Shown: positions 19,164-28,807 of the stretch, one piece after another | Layout of the letters: each line of letters starts with the position of its first letter | How positions within the stretch are numbered: position 1 is the first letter of the stretch | Assembly: GCF_000622145.1 (NCBI RefSeq) | Contig: NZ_KK211402.1 | Coordinates: 231,949 to 295,948 of the forward strand | Length of the DNA stretch: 64,000 bases | Direction: 5' to 3' | From: Paracoccus yeei ATCC BAA-599 | GTDB lineage: Bacteria > Pseudomonadota > Alphaproteobacteria > Rhodobacterales > Rhodobacteraceae | Translations under genes and position numbers: made by a program | Notes under the pieces: generated by a model | Told to the model about the DNA's origin: nothing | What the model saw: the letters and a program-made list of their open reading frames with translations, nothing else | Databases searched by the model: none

Positions 19164-20144
19164 ATGACGACGACCACGACAGTCTCGCGCCGCGCCGCCC
19201 TGGGCCTGGGGCTTGCCGCCCTGGCGACGCTGGCCACCCCGGCGCTGGTGCGCGCCGCCCCCGCCAAGGCGCTGCGCGTCGGCTGGCAAAAGGGCGGCCT
19301 TCTGGGCCTGGTCAAGGGCTCGCAGGCCTTCGAGGACGCGCTGGCCCAGCAAGGCATCAGCGTCAGCTGGTCCGAATTCACCTCGGGCCCGCCGCTGCTT
19401 GAGGCGCTGTCGGCCAATGCGCTGGACTTCGGCTATACCGGCAACGTGCCGCCGATCTTTGCCCATGCCGCGCGCGGCAACCTGGTCTTTGTGGGCGCGG
19501 CCCAGGGCTCGCGGGAAGGCCATGCGATCCTGGTGCCGGCGGATTCACCGATCAGGACCGTGGCCGACCTGAAGGGCCAGAAGGTCGCCTTCAAGCGCGG
19601 GAGTTCCGCCCATTACGCCACGATCAGGCTGCTGGAAACGGCGGGGCTGACGCTGGATGACATCACCCCCCAGGACCTGGCCCCGCCCGACGCCATCGCC
19701 GCCTTCGACGCCGGCGCGATCGGCGCCTGGACGATCTGGGACCCCTATTTCGCCATGGCCGAGGAGCGCCCGAACACCCGTGTCCTGCGCACGACCGAGG
19801 GGCTGGAACAGGACTACAACTTCTATTCCGCGAACGGCGACTATGCCAAGGAAAATCCCGAACTGGTCGCCCAGCTGGTCCGCACCGTGCAGGCGGTGGG
19901 CCAGAAGGGGCAGCAGGACCTGGACACGACGACCCGCACCTTTGCCCGGGAAACCGGCCTGTCGGAAGCCGTCATGCACCGCTTCCTGACGCGCAAGGGC
20001 AGCGACCTCGGGCTGGTCGGCTTCGTCGAGCCCAAGCACGTCGCCTATGAACAGGGCGTCGCGGACGAGTTCTTCAAGCTCGGGATCATCCCCCGGCAGT
20101 TGGACATCGCCTCGGTCGTCTGGACCCCGCAGACCGCAAGCTGA
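19164..20144 (+). CDS. ssuA: Aliphatic sulfonate ABC transporter, periplasmic binding protein
   Basis: A 326-residue NMT1/SsuA-like solute-binding protein. The N-terminus has a twin-arginine-like signal (VSRRAALGLGLAALATLATPALVRA, with R9 and R10), so Tat export is plausible, with cleavage near residue 31. The mature part has the family segments LRVGWQKGG, FGYTGNVPPIFAHA and AIGAWTIWDPYFAMAE. The ATG at 19164 has GAAAGGA seven bases upstream. In the operon ssuD-X-E-A-C-B it provides sulfonate capture for the SsuBC importer. Confidence 0.95.
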   Translation: MTTTTTVSRRAALGLGLAALATLATPALVRAAPAKALRVGWQKGGLLGLVKGSQAFEDALAQQGISVSWSEFTSGPPLLEALSANALDFGYTGNVPPIFAHAARGNLVFVGAAQGSREGHAILVPADSPIRTVADLKGQKVAFKRGSSAHYATIRLLETAGLTLDDITPQDLAPPDAIAAFDAGAIGAWTIWDPYFAMAEERPNTRVLRTTEGLEQDYNFYSANGDYAKENPELVAQLVRTVQAVGQKGQQDLDTTTRTFARETGLSEAVMHRFLTRKGSDLGLVGFVEPKHVAYEQGVADEFFKLGIIPRQLDIASVVWTPQTAS

Positions 20145-20155
20145 GGAGACAGTCC

Positions 20156-20974
20156 ATGAGCCTTGCCGAAACCCTGAACGTGCAGCGCCTGGCCGGATGG
20201 CGGCCGGGCCTGCCCCCTGGCCGCGCGCTGCTGCCCTATGCGGTGCCCGCTGCCATCCTGCTGGCCTGGGAAATCGCCGGCGCGACCGGCCTGATCGGCG
20301 ACCGCGTCCTGCCGCGCCCGTCCGAGATCCTGGCCACGGCCGTGCGCATGACGCTGTCGGGCGAGCTGTTCACCCATCTCGGCGTCTCGGCCGCGCGGGC
20401 GCTGGCCGGACTGGTCGTCGGCGGCGGCATCGGCTTTGCGCTGGGGGTCGCCAACGGCGCCTCGCGCATCAGCGAGACGCTGACCGACAGCACCCTGCAG
20501 ATGGTGCGCAACATCCCGCATCTGGCGCTGATCCCGCTGGTCATCCTGTGGTTCGGCATCGGCGAGGGCGCCAAGCTGTTCCTGGTCGCGCTTGGCGTGT
20601 TCTTTCCGATCTACCTGAACACGCTGCACGGCATCCGCAACGTCGATCCGCAACTGATCGAGATGGGCCGCGCCTATGGCATGAACGGGCGGCAACTGTT
20701 CCGCCGCATCGTGCTGCCGGGCGCGCTGCCCTCGATCTTCGTCGGGCTGCGCTATGGGCTGGGCATCATGTGGCTGACGCTGATCGTGGCCGAAACGCTC
20801 TCGGCCTCGTCGGGACTGGGCTACATGGCGATGCAGGCGCGCGAATTCATGGTGCTGGATGTCGTCGTGCTGTCGATCCTGCTTTACGCGGCGCTTGGCA
20901 AGCTGGCGGACACGCTGACCCGCGCGCTGGAACGCCGCGCCCTGAAATGGAGCCCCGCCTATGCAAACCGCTGA
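20156..20974 (+). CDS. ssuC: Sulfonate ABC transporter permease
   Basis: A 272-residue inner-membrane permease of the SsuC/TauC/NrtB type with about six helices. The EAA-like cytoplasmic loop is visible at about residues 172-190 (MGRAYGMNGRQLFRRIVLPGALPSI). The typical WFGIGEGAKLFLVALGVFFPIYLN segment precedes it. It begins 11 bases after ssuA and its 3' end overlaps ssuB by 14 bases. Confidence 0.95.
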   Translation: MSLAETLNVQRLAGWRPGLPPGRALLPYAVPAAILLAWEIAGATGLIGDRVLPRPSEILATAVRMTLSGELFTHLGVSAARALAGLVVGGGIGFALGVANGASRISETLTDSTLQMVRNIPHLALIPLVILWFGIGEGAKLFLVALGVFFPIYLNTLHGIRNVDPQLIEMGRAYGMNGRQLFRRIVLPGALPSIFVGLRYGLGIMWLTLIVAETLSASSGLGYMAMQAREFMVLDVVVLSILLYAALGKLADTLTRALERRALKWSPAYANR

Positions 20975-21740
20975 GCTTCTGCCCCGCGACATCGCGGTGC
21001 CGCCCATGCTGCGCGCAAACCGTGCCGGTGCCGCCGTCGCCCTGAGCCATGTCAGCCGCAGCTTCGACGGCAACCGGGTGCTGGCCAACCTGGATCTGAC
21101 GGTGCGGCCGGGCGAGTTCCTGTCCATCGTCGGCAAAAGCGGCTGCGGCAAGTCCACGCTGCTGCGGCTGATCGCCGGGCTCGACCGGCCTTCGGTCGGC
21201 AGCGTGACGGTGGACGGCACGCCCGCGCATCAGGCCGGGGACCGGCTGCGGATCATGTTCCAGGAACCGCGCCTGCTGCCCTGGGCCTCGGTCGCGGGCA
21301 ATGTGGCCGTGGGCCTGCGCGGCGGGCCCGACCCGAAGGCGGTGGCCGAAGCGCTGGAGTCGGTGCAACTGGCCGACAAGGCGGACTTCTGGCCGGCGCA
21401 ACTGTCGGGCGGGCAGCGCCAGCGGGTCGCGCTGGCCCGCGCGCTGGTCAGCCATCCGGGGCTTTTGCTGCTGGACGAGCCCCTGGGCGCGCTGGACGCG
21501 CTGACCCGGCTGACCATGCAGAACCTCATCCGCGACATGCACGACCGCGCGGGCTTTACCGCCGTCCTGGTCACCCATGACGTGGCCGAGGCGGTGGCCA
21601 TGTCGGACCGCATCATCGTCCTGGGCCAAGGCGGCATCCTGAACGAGACCGAGATCCTGCGCGTCGGGCCCGTCACCCGGGGCAGCGCCGAACTGGCCGC
21701 CATCGAGGCCGAGATCCTGGACGCGATCTTTGCCGCCTGA
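20961..21740 (+). CDS. ssuB: Sulfonate ABC transporter ATPase
   Basis: A 259-residue nucleotide-binding subunit with a complete set of ABC motifs: Walker A GKSGCGKST, signature LSGGQRQRVALARAL, Walker B LLLLDEPLGALD and the H-loop VTHDVAEAV. It powers the SsuABC sulfonate importer. The start lies inside the end of ssuC (14-base overlap), which suggests translational coupling. It is the last gene of the operon; its stop is 3 bases from the stop of a convergent LysR gene. Confidence 0.95.
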   Translation: MQTAELLPRDIAVPPMLRANRAGAAVALSHVSRSFDGNRVLANLDLTVRPGEFLSIVGKSGCGKSTLLRLIAGLDRPSVGSVTVDGTPAHQAGDRLRIMFQEPRLLPWASVAGNVAVGLRGGPDPKAVAEALESVQLADKADFWPAQLSGGQRQRVALARALVSHPGLLLLDEPLGALDALTRLTMQNLIRDMHDRAGFTAVLVTHDVAEAVAMSDRIIVLGQGGILNETEILRVGPVTRGSAELAAIEAEILDAIFAA

Positions 21741-21743
21741 GGG

Positions 21744-22643
21744 TCATTCGCCCAGGGCGAGCCGCCGCAGCCCGGCCAGCGTGGGCGCATCGTCGCCCCG
21801 CCGCCAGACCAGCCCGGTTTCCAGCACCGGCGCGTCGTCGATGTCCAGATAGCGCACGCCCGTCCGCGCCAGGCTGCGCAGCGACTGCGGCACCAGCGCC
21901 ATGCCGATCCCGGCCGAAACCAGGCTGATGATCGTCTGCATCTGGATCGCCTCTTGCCGGATCCGCGGCTGGTGGCCCCGCCCCCGGTAATGGCCCAGGA
22001 TCAGGTCATGGAACCGAGGCGCCACCCTGCGCGGAAAGATGACCAGCGGGTGGCGCATCCAGTCCTCGCCCGCGATCCTCCCCGCGCGGGCGAGGATCTG
22101 TTTGCCGTCCAGCCAGTCCTGCGGCACGGCGGCGATCAGCGGCTCGCGCAGCAGGGGCCGGTAATCCAGCGAGGGCGGCAGGGCGGTGTCGGGCGGAATG
22201 GCGATGCCTGCATGGATGCGCCCTTCGGCCAGGTCCTGGAACTGGCGGTCGCTGGTCGCCTCGATCAGCTCGATCTCGACGCCCGGATAGGCCAGGGCGT
22301 GATCGTGGATCAGGCGCGGCAGGATGCTGTAATCGGCGGTGCTGACGAAGGCCAGGGACAGCCGGCCCGCGCGCCCCTCGCGCAGCTGGCGGGCGATCTC
22401 GGGCAGGGCCTCGACGGCGGCCAGCGCCGGGCGGACGTGGTCCAGCCATTGCCGGCCGAATTCGGTCAGCGCGACGCTGCGCTTGGAGCGCAGGAACAGG
22501 GCCGCGCCCAGTTCCCGCTCCAGCGCCATGATCGACTGGCTCAGCGGCGGCTGGGTCATGCCCAGGATTTCGGCCGCGCGGCCGAAATGCAGGGTCTGCG
22601 CCAGGGTCAGGACATGGCGCAACTGGCGCAGGTCGATGGCCAT
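21744..22643 (-). CDS. LysR family transcriptional regulator, divergent from ilvD
   Basis: A 299-residue LysR-type regulator. The N-terminal helix-turn-helix is LRQLRHVLTLAQTLHFGRAAEILGMTQPPLSQSIMALERELG, followed by a typical periplasmic-binding-like effector domain. The gene is transcribed away from ilvD across a 108-base AT-rich gap and is convergent with ssuB. By LysR habit it probably controls ilvD and itself, but a role in the sulfonate operon cannot be excluded. The effector is not predictable from sequence. Confidence 0.92.
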   Translation of the reverse strand: MAIDLRQLRHVLTLAQTLHFGRAAEILGMTQPPLSQSIMALERELGAALFLRSKRSVALTEFGRQWLDHVRPALAAVEALPEIARQLREGRAGRLSLAFVSTADYSILPRLIHDHALAYPGVEIELIEATSDRQFQDLAEGRIHAGIAIPPDTALPPSLDYRPLLREPLIAAVPQDWLDGKQILARAGRIAGEDWMRHPLVIFPRRVAPRFHDLILGHYRGRGHQPRIRQEAIQMQTIISLVSAGIGMALVPQSLRSLARTGVRYLDIDDAPVLETGLVWRRGDDAPTLAGLRRLALGE

Positions 22644-22751
22644 TCATATCCTGTGGTGAATTAATCATGCCATAATAATATATTTCACAACCTAGTGCCA
22701 AGGGTCTATGGTCGCGGCCAGCCAAAACGTATCCAGACGAGCCATAGACCC
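22644..22751. promoter_or_regulatory. AT-rich divergent promoter region between the LysR gene and ilvD
   Basis: This 108-base gap is strikingly AT-rich for the window, especially 22659-22690. A GTGAA at 22656-22660 is mirrored by TTCAC at 22684-22688, flanking the AT-rich centre. This is a reasonable LysR operator overlapping divergent promoters, though no single -35/-10 pair stands out. Confidence 0.5.
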
Positions 22752-24599
22752 ATGCCCCAATATCGTTCCCGCACCAGCACCCACGGCCGCAACATGGCCG
22801 GCGCCCGCGGCCTGTGGCGCGCCACAGGCATGAAGGACGGCGATTTCGGCAAGCCGATCATCGCCATCGCCAACAGCTTCACCCAGTTCGTGCCGGGCCA
22901 CGTCCACCTGAAGGACCTGGGCCAGCTGGTCGCCGGCGAAATCGAGGCCGCGGGCGGCGTCGCCAAGGAATTCAACACCATCGCGGTCGATGACGGGATC
23001 GCCATGGGCCACGACGGGATGCTGTATTCGCTGCCCTCGCGCGAGCTGATCGCGGATGCGGTGGAATACATGGTCAACGCCCATTGCGCCGACGCGCTGG
23101 TCTGCATCAGCAACTGCGACAAGATCACCCCCGGCATGCTGATGGCCGCGATGCGGCTGAACATCCCGGCGATCTTTGTCTCGGGCGGGCCGATGGAGGC
23201 GGGCAAGGCGCAGATTCGCGGCAAGACGGTCGCGCTGGACCTGGTGGACGCCATGGTCGTCGCCGCCGACGAATCCTATACCGACGAGGAAGTGCAGGCG
23301 ATCGAGGAAGCCGCCTGCCCGACTTGCGGGTCGTGCTCGGGCATGTTCACCGCGAATTCGATGAACTGCCTGACCGAGGCGTTGGGGCTGTCGCTGCCGG
23401 GCAACGGCTCGGTCCTGGCGACCCATGCCGACCGCGAGAAGCTGTTCCGCGAGGCGGGCCACACCATCGTCGACATGGCGCGGCGCTATTACGAACAGGA
23501 CGACGCGAGCGCGCTGCCGCGCTCCATCGCGACGCGGGCCGCGTTCGAAAACGCCATGAGTCTGGACATCGCCATGGGCGGGTCGACCAACACCGTGCTG
23601 CACCTGCTGGCCGCCGCCATCGAGGGCGAGGTCGATTTCACCATGGCCGACATCGACCGGCTGTCGCGCCGCGTGCCTTGCCTGTGCAAGGTCGCGCCCG
23701 CCAAGAACGACGTCCACATGGAGGACGTGCACCGCGCCGGCGGCATCATGTCGATCCTGGGCGAACTGGACAAGGCGGGGCTGCTGGACACCAGCCTGCC
23801 CACCGTCCATTCGCCCAGCATGGCCGATGCGCTGAACCGCTGGGACGTGGGCCGCACCAACAGCGACAGCGTGCGCGAATTCTATCGCGCGGCGCCGGGC
23901 GGCGTGCGCACCACCCAGGCCTTCAGCCAGTCCACCCGCTGGGAAGAACTGGATCTGGACCGCGTCGGCGGCGTGATCCGCGATGCCGAGCATCCCTTCA
24001 GCAAGGACGGCGGCCTGGCCGTTCTGTACGGCAACCTTGCCCCCGAGGGCTGCATCGTCAAGACGGCGGGCGTGGACGAATCCATCCTGGTCTTTGAAGG
24101 CAACGCCAAGGTCTATGAAAGCCAGGAGGCCGCCGTGGTCGCGATCCTGGGCGGCGACGTCAAGGAAGGCGACGTTGTCGTCATCCGTTACGAAGGCCCC
24201 AAGGGCGGGCCCGGGATGCAGGAGATGCTGTATCCGACCAGCTATCTGAAGTCGAAGGGCCTGGGCAAGGCCTGTGCGCTGATTACCGACGGGCGCTTCT
24301 CGGGCGGCACCTCGGGGCTGTCCATCGGTCATGTCTCGCCCGAGGCGGCCGAGGGCGGGCTGATCGGCCTGGTCGCGCCGGGCGACAGGATCCTGATCGA
24401 CATTCCGAACCGGGTTATCCGGCTGGTGGTGGACGATGCGGAACTTGCCCGCCGTCACGAGGAGATGGAGGCGCGAGGCAAGGATGCGTGGAAACCCAAG
24501 GGCCGCAAGCGCCACGTCTCGCCGGCGCTGCGCGCCTATGCGGCGCTGACCACCAACGCCTCGCGCGGGGCTGTCCGCGACGTGAGCCAGATCGAGTAA
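22752..24599 (+). CDS. ilvD: Dihydroxy-acid dehydratase
   Basis: A 615-residue Fe-S dehydratase of the IlvD/Edd family that makes 2-oxo acids for valine, isoleucine and (via 2-oxoisovalerate) pantothenate synthesis. The cluster cysteines appear in [12 protein letters not shown] and in [17 protein letters not shown]. The C-terminal [23 protein letters not shown] is the family's second signature. The ATG at 22752 fits the usual [19 protein letters not shown] start. It is a lone gene divergent from a LysR regulator and convergent with the GMC oxidoreductase gene. Confidence 0.98.
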   Translation: MPQYRSRTSTHGRNMAGARGLWRATGMKDGDFGKPIIAIANSFTQFVPGHVHLKDLGQLVAGEIEAAGGVAKEFNTIAVDDGIAMGHDGMLYSLPSRELIADAVEYMVNAHCADALVCISNCDKITPGMLMAAMRLNIPAIFVSGGPMEAGKAQIRGKTVALDLVDAMVVAADESYTDEEVQAIEEAACPTCGSCSGMFTANSMNCLTEALGLSLPGNGSVLATHADREKLFREAGHTIVDMARRYYEQDDASALPRSIATRAAFENAMSLDIAMGGSTNTVLHLLAAAIEGEVDFTMADIDRLSRRVPCLCKVAPAKNDVHMEDVHRAGGIMSILGELDKAGLLDTSLPTVHSPSMADALNRWDVGRTNSDSVREFYRAAPGGVRTTQAFSQSTRWEELDLDRVGGVIRDAEHPFSKDGGLAVLYGNLAPEGCIVKTAGVDESILVFEGNAKVYESQEAAVVAILGGDVKEGDVVVIRYEGPKGGPGMQEMLYPTSYLKSKGLGKACALITDGRFSGGTSGLSIGHVSPEAAEGGLIGLVAPGDRILIDIPNRVIRLVVDDAELARRHEEMEARGKDAWKPKGRKRHVSPALRAYAALTTNASRGAVRDVSQIE

Positions 24600-24618
24600 G
24601 TAAGACTCGGCCTTTGGG

Positions 24619-26214
24619 CTAGCGCGCGTCCTCGAGGATCATGCGCGCGGCCTTTTCGGCGATCATCATCACGGGGGCGTTGGTGTTCCCGCTGGTGATC
24701 GCCGGCATGACCGAGGCGTCGGCGATGCGCAGCCGCCCCAGCGCCCGCAGCCGCAGCCGCGGATCGACCACCGCGCCGCCGTCCGCGCCCATGCGGCAGG
24801 TGCCGACGGGGTGAAAGATGGTCGTGCCGATGGCCCCCGCCGCCTTTTCCAGGTCCGCCTCGGTCTGGAAGGCGATGCCGGGCAAATGCTCCTCGGGGTC
24901 GAAGCGGGCGAACGCGGGCTGGGCCGCGATCTTGCGGGTCAGGCGGATGGCGCGCGCCGCGACCGCGCGGTCGCCGGGGGTCGACAGGTAGTTCGGCCGG
25001 ATCGCCGGCGGGGCGCGGAAATCGGCGCCGGTCACATGGACCGAGCCGCGGCTTTCGGGGCGCAGGTTGCAGACGCTGGCGGTCATCGCCGGAAAGGGGT
25101 GCACCGGCTCGCCGAACTTGTCCAGGCTGACGGGCTGGACGTGATATTCCAGATCCGCTGTCGCCTTGTCGGGCCCCGAGCGGGTAAAGATGCCGACCTG
25201 GCTGGGCGCCATCGCCATGGGGCCCGACCGTTTCAGCAGGTATTCCAGCCCGATGGCCGCCTTGCCCATCAGACGCGATGCCTTTTCGTTCAGCGTGGGC
25301 ACGCCCCTGACCTTGTAGACCAGCCGCAGTTGCAGATGGTCCTGCAGGTTCTCGCCCACGTCCGGCACCTCGGCCAGGGGAGCGATGCCCGCAGCCTGCA
25401 GAACCTCGCCCCGGCCGATGCCCGAGCGTTCCAGGATCTGGACCGAGCCGATGGCCCCCGCCGACAGCACGGTTTCGCGCGCCGCCCGGATTTCCTGCCG
25501 CTGGCCCTTGTGGTGGATGACGGCGCCTCGGACCTCGCCCCCTTCGATCAGCAGGCGCTCGACCTCGGCCCCGGTCAGCACCGTCAGGTTCGGACGCGGC
25601 AGGGCGGGGCGCAGGAACGCCTTGACCGCCGACCAGCGCCAGCCCCGGCGCTGGGTCACGTCGAAATAGCCGCTGCCCTCGTTGTCGCCACGGTTGAAAT
25701 CGGGCGTGCGCGGGATGCCGGCCTGTTCGGCCGCTTCCATGAAGGCGTCGAGCACCGCCCAGCGGACACGGGCCGTTTCGACCCGCAATTCGCCGCCCGC
25801 GCCGTGCATGTCGTCGGCGCCGCGATAGAAATCCTCTTGCGCGCGGAACAGGGGCAGCACGTCGTCCCAGCCCCAGCCGGTGCAGCCCATCTGCCGCCAA
25901 TGGTCGTAATCCGCCGCCTGGCCGCGCATATAGATCATGCCGTTGATCGAGGAGCAGCCGCCCAGAACCCGGCCGCGCGGGTAAAGCAGCGACCGGCCGT
26001 TCAGCCCCGGCTCGGCCTCGGTGCGAAACAGCCAGTCGGTGCGCGGATTGCCGATGCAATAGAGATAGCCGACCGGAATGTGGATCCAGTGATAGTTGTC
26101 GCGGCCCCCGGCCTCGACCAGCAGGACGCGGTTGCGGGGATCGGCGGACAGGCGGTTGGCCAGCACGCAGCCCGCGCTGCCCGCCCCGATCACGATGTAA
26201 TCCGCGCCCTGCAT
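24619..26214 (-). CDS. GMC family oxidoreductase (choline dehydrogenase-like)
   Basis: A 531-residue FAD-dependent glucose-methanol-choline oxidoreductase. The N-terminal FAD-binding motif is YIVIGAGSAGCVLANRLSAD, signature 1 is RGRVLGGCSSINGMIYMRG, signature 2 is around ETVLSAGAIGSVQILERSGIG, and the catalytic His is in the C-terminal segment IADASVMPAITSGNTNAP with upstream FHPVGTCRMG. The ATG at 26214 shares one base with the stop of the upstream livM-type gene (TGATG), so it is the last gene of the ABC transporter operon. It probably oxidises the alcohol taken up by that importer. The substrate is unknown. Confidence 0.92.
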   Translation of the reverse strand: MQGADYIVIGAGSAGCVLANRLSADPRNRVLLVEAGGRDNYHWIHIPVGYLYCIGNPRTDWLFRTEAEPGLNGRSLLYPRGRVLGGCSSINGMIYMRGQAADYDHWRQMGCTGWGWDDVLPLFRAQEDFYRGADDMHGAGGELRVETARVRWAVLDAFMEAAEQAGIPRTPDFNRGDNEGSGYFDVTQRRGWRWSAVKAFLRPALPRPNLTVLTGAEVERLLIEGGEVRGAVIHHKGQRQEIRAARETVLSAGAIGSVQILERSGIGRGEVLQAAGIAPLAEVPDVGENLQDHLQLRLVYKVRGVPTLNEKASRLMGKAAIGLEYLLKRSGPMAMAPSQVGIFTRSGPDKATADLEYHVQPVSLDKFGEPVHPFPAMTASVCNLRPESRGSVHVTGADFRAPPAIRPNYLSTPGDRAVAARAIRLTRKIAAQPAFARFDPEEHLPGIAFQTEADLEKAAGAIGTTIFHPVGTCRMGADGGAVVDPRLRLRALGRLRIADASVMPAITSGNTNAPVMMIAEKAARMILEDAR

Positions 26215-27221
26215 CAGGATTCGGACCGGAAGCCCAGCCGCCGGCCCAGGCGCGAGGCGAAGAACTCTCCGACCAGCCCGCGGCGGAACAGCAGCACGCA
26301 GACCATGAAGACGAGGCCGGTGATGATGGTGACGGGAAAGTCCGAGGTTGCCAGGTAGTTCTGCAAGGTGACGACCAGCCCCGCCCCGAAGACCGGCCCG
26401 GCCAGCGTGCCGATGCCGCCCAAGAGCGTCATCAGGATGACCTCGCCCGACATCTGCCAGCCCACGTCGGTCAGGGTCGCGAACTGAAAGACCAGCGCCT
26501 TGAGGCCCCCGGCCAGCCCGGCCAGCGCCGCCGACATGACGAAGGCGCCCAGCTTGTAGCGCGCGACCGAATAGCCCAGCGATATGGCACGCTGTTCGTT
26601 TTCCCGGATCGACTTCAGGATCATGCCGAAGGGCGAGTTCACGAAGCGCCAGATCACCAGCAGCCCCAGGGCGAAGACCGCCAGGACGAAGTAATACATG
26701 TTCATGGTCTGGCCCAGGTCGATCAGGCCGAACAGGTGCCCGCGCGGGACCGACTGGATGCCGTCCTCGCCATGGGTGAAGCCGGCCTGCAGGCAGAAGA
26801 AGAAGAACATCTGCGCCAGCGCCAGCGTGATCATGGCGAAATAGATGCCCTGGCGGCGGATGGCGATGGCGCCCATCACCAGCCCCAGCAGGGCCGCGCC
26901 GGCGACGCCCAGCAGGATGCCGGCCTCGGGCGGCCAGCCCCATTCCTTCACCGCATGCGCGGTGAAATAGGCAGCGCCCCCGAAGAAGGCCGCATGGCCA
27001 AAGCTCAGAAGCCCGGTGTAGCCCAGGAGCAGGTTGAACGCCGAGGCAAAGAGCGCAAAGCACAGAAGCTTCATCAGGAAGACGGGATACAGGAACTGCG
27101 GCGCAACCAGCAGCAGGACCAGCCCCAGGGCCAACAGGGCAAGCTGGAAGCGGCCGGCATGCGGGTGGGCAGGGATGTGTTCGCCGGCGGGTGCGTCGGA
27201 TTTCGCGGACATGTCAGGCAT
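26214..27221 (-). CDS. livM: Branched-chain amino acid type ABC permease LivM
   Basis: A 335-residue inner-membrane permease of the LivM family with about ten predicted helices. Diagnostic segments are NLLLGYTGLLSFGHAAFFGGAAY near residue 65 and the cytoplasmic loop SPFGMILKSIRENEQRAISLGY. Its 5' end overlaps livH by 8 bases and its stop abuts the GMC gene. Family members carry branched-chain amino acids, urea, amides and other small solutes, so the name does not fix the substrate. Confidence 0.93.
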   Translation of the reverse strand: MPDMSAKSDAPAGEHIPAHPHAGRFQLALLALGLVLLLVAPQFLYPVFLMKLLCFALFASAFNLLLGYTGLLSFGHAAFFGGAAYFTAHAVKEWGWPPEAGILLGVAGAALLGLVMGAIAIRRQGIYFAMITLALAQMFFFFCLQAGFTHGEDGIQSVPRGHLFGLIDLGQTMNMYYFVLAVFALGLLVIWRFVNSPFGMILKSIRENEQRAISLGYSVARYKLGAFVMSAALAGLAGGLKALVFQFATLTDVGWQMSGEVILMTLLGGIGTLAGPVFGAGLVVTLQNYLATSDFPVTIITGLVFMVCVLLFRRGLVGEFFASRLGRRLGFRSES

Positions 27222-28101
27222 CCTTTCCGAAAAGGCCGGCCGGCCGCAGGATCAGCACGATCGCCATGATGACGAAGATCACGATGTTCGAGGCCTCGGG
27301 GTAGAAGACCTTGGTCAGCCCCTCGATTACGCCCAGGAGATAGCCGGTGACGATGGCCCCCAGGATCGAGCCCATGCCGCCGACGACGACCACGGCAAAG
27401 ACGATGATGATCAGGTTCGATCCCATCAGCGGGCTGACCTGATAGACCGGCGCGGCCAGCACCCCGGCAAAGCCCGCAAGCCCCGCCCCCAGCGCATAGG
27501 TCAGCGTCAGCAGCAGGGGCACGTTGACGCCAAAGGCCTGCACCAGCACCGGGTTCTCGGTCGCCGCGCGCAGATAGGAGCCAAGCTTGGTCTTCTCGAT
27601 CAAGAGCCAGACCGCGATGCAGACCGCCAGAGAGGCGACGACCACCCAGCCGCGATAGATCGGCAGGAACATGAACCCCAGGTTCACCGCCCCCGTCAGT
27701 TGCGACGGCGGCGCATAGGGCTTGCCCGAGGCGCCGTAGAAATAGCGGAAGGTGCCCTCGATCGCCAGCGCCAGGCCGAAGGTGAACAAGAGACCGTAAA
27801 GGTGGTCCAGCTTGTAAAGCCGCGACAGCATGGTCCGTTCGATCACCGCGCCGAACAGGCCCACGATGACCGGCGCGAGGATCAGCGCGAACCAGTAGTT
27901 CACGCCGCCCACCGTCAGCAGCAGAAGCGCGGTGAAGGCGCCCAGCATGTATTGCGCGCCATGGGCAAAGTTGATCACCCGCAACAGGCCAAAGATCACC
28001 GCCAGCCCCAGCGACAGCAGCGCATAGAAGCTGCCGTTGATCAGCCCGACCAGCAGTTGCCCCATCAGCGCCTGGACCGGCACGCCAAAGATCATGGTCA
28101 T
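27214..28101 (-). CDS. livH: Branched-chain amino acid type ABC permease LivH
   Basis: A 295-residue LivH-family permease. Typical segments are GLINGSFYALLSLGLAVIFGLLRVINFAHG at the N-terminus and the C-terminal VVVVGGMGSILGAIVTGYLLGVIEGL. It forms the membrane channel together with LivM. The ORF follows the livF-type gene by a single base and overlaps livM by 8 bases, so the transporter genes are tightly coupled. Confidence 0.94.
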   Translation of the reverse strand: MTMIFGVPVQALMGQLLVGLINGSFYALLSLGLAVIFGLLRVINFAHGAQYMLGAFTALLLLTVGGVNYWFALILAPVIVGLFGAVIERTMLSRLYKLDHLYGLLFTFGLALAIEGTFRYFYGASGKPYAPPSQLTGAVNLGFMFLPIYRGWVVVASLAVCIAVWLLIEKTKLGSYLRAATENPVLVQAFGVNVPLLLTLTYALGAGLAGFAGVLAAPVYQVSPLMGSNLIIIVFAVVVVGGMGSILGAIVTGYLLGVIEGLTKVFYPEASNIVIFVIMAIVLILRPAGLFGKDA

Positions 28102-28102
28102 G

Positions 28103-28807
28103 TCATACCCCCAGAACCTGGTGCAATGCGTCCATCCGTTGCGGCAGGTCGCGGGTCGGGAACTCGGCCGTCATCACGCCGTGGTCCATCAGGTAAAAGC
28201 GGTCCGCCACCTTCGAGGCGAAGCGGAAGTTCTGTTCGACCAGCACGACGGTCATGCCGCGCGCCTTGAGCTGGACCAGAACCTCGCCGATGGCCTGGAT
28301 GATGACCGGGGCCAGACCCTCGGTCGGCTCGTCGAGCAAAAGGCAGCGGGCCCCGGTGCGCAGGATGCGGGCCATGGCCAGCATCTGCTGTTCGCCCCCC
28401 GACAGCTTGGTGCCGGGGCTGTTCCGGCGTTCCTGGAGGTTCGGGAACAGCGCATAGATCTCCTGGACCGACATGCCGCCATCGGCGACGCGCGGGGGCA
28501 GCATCAGGTTTTCCTCGACCGAGAGGGTGGCGAAGATGCCGCGTTCCTCGGGGACGAAGCCCAGGCCCGCGCGGGCGACGCCGTGCAGCGGCATCGCCAT
28601 CAGGTCGCGCCCGTCGAAGCGGATGGTTCCGCTGCGCTTGCGCAGGATGCCCATGATCGCGCGCAGGGTCGTGGTCTTGCCCATGCCGTTGCGGCCCAGG
28701 ACGCAGATCGTCTCGCCCTGGTCGACATGCAGGTTCACGCCGTGCAGGACGTGGCTTTCGCCGTACCAGGCGTTGAGGTCGCGGACCTCGAGCAGCGGCG
28801 CGCTCAT
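28103..28807 (-). CDS. livF: Branched-chain amino acid type ABC ATPase LivF
   Basis: A 234-residue ABC ATPase with Walker A GRNGMGKTT, signature LSGGEQQMLAMARIL, Walker B CLLLDEPTEGLAP and VLVEQNFRFA at the H-loop position; a Gln in place of His is usual for LivF. It pairs with LivG to energise the LivHM channel. It overlaps the livG gene by 4 bases (ATGA). Confidence 0.94.
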   Translation of the reverse strand: MSAPLLEVRDLNAWYGESHVLHGVNLHVDQGETICVLGRNGMGKTTTLRAIMGILRKRSGTIRFDGRDLMAMPLHGVARAGLGFVPEERGIFATLSVEENLMLPPRVADGGMSVQEIYALFPNLQERRNSPGTKLSGGEQQMLAMARILRTGARCLLLDEPTEGLAPVIIQAIGEVLVQLKARGMTVVLVEQNFRFASKVADRFYLMDHGVMTAEFPTRDLPQRMDALHQVLGV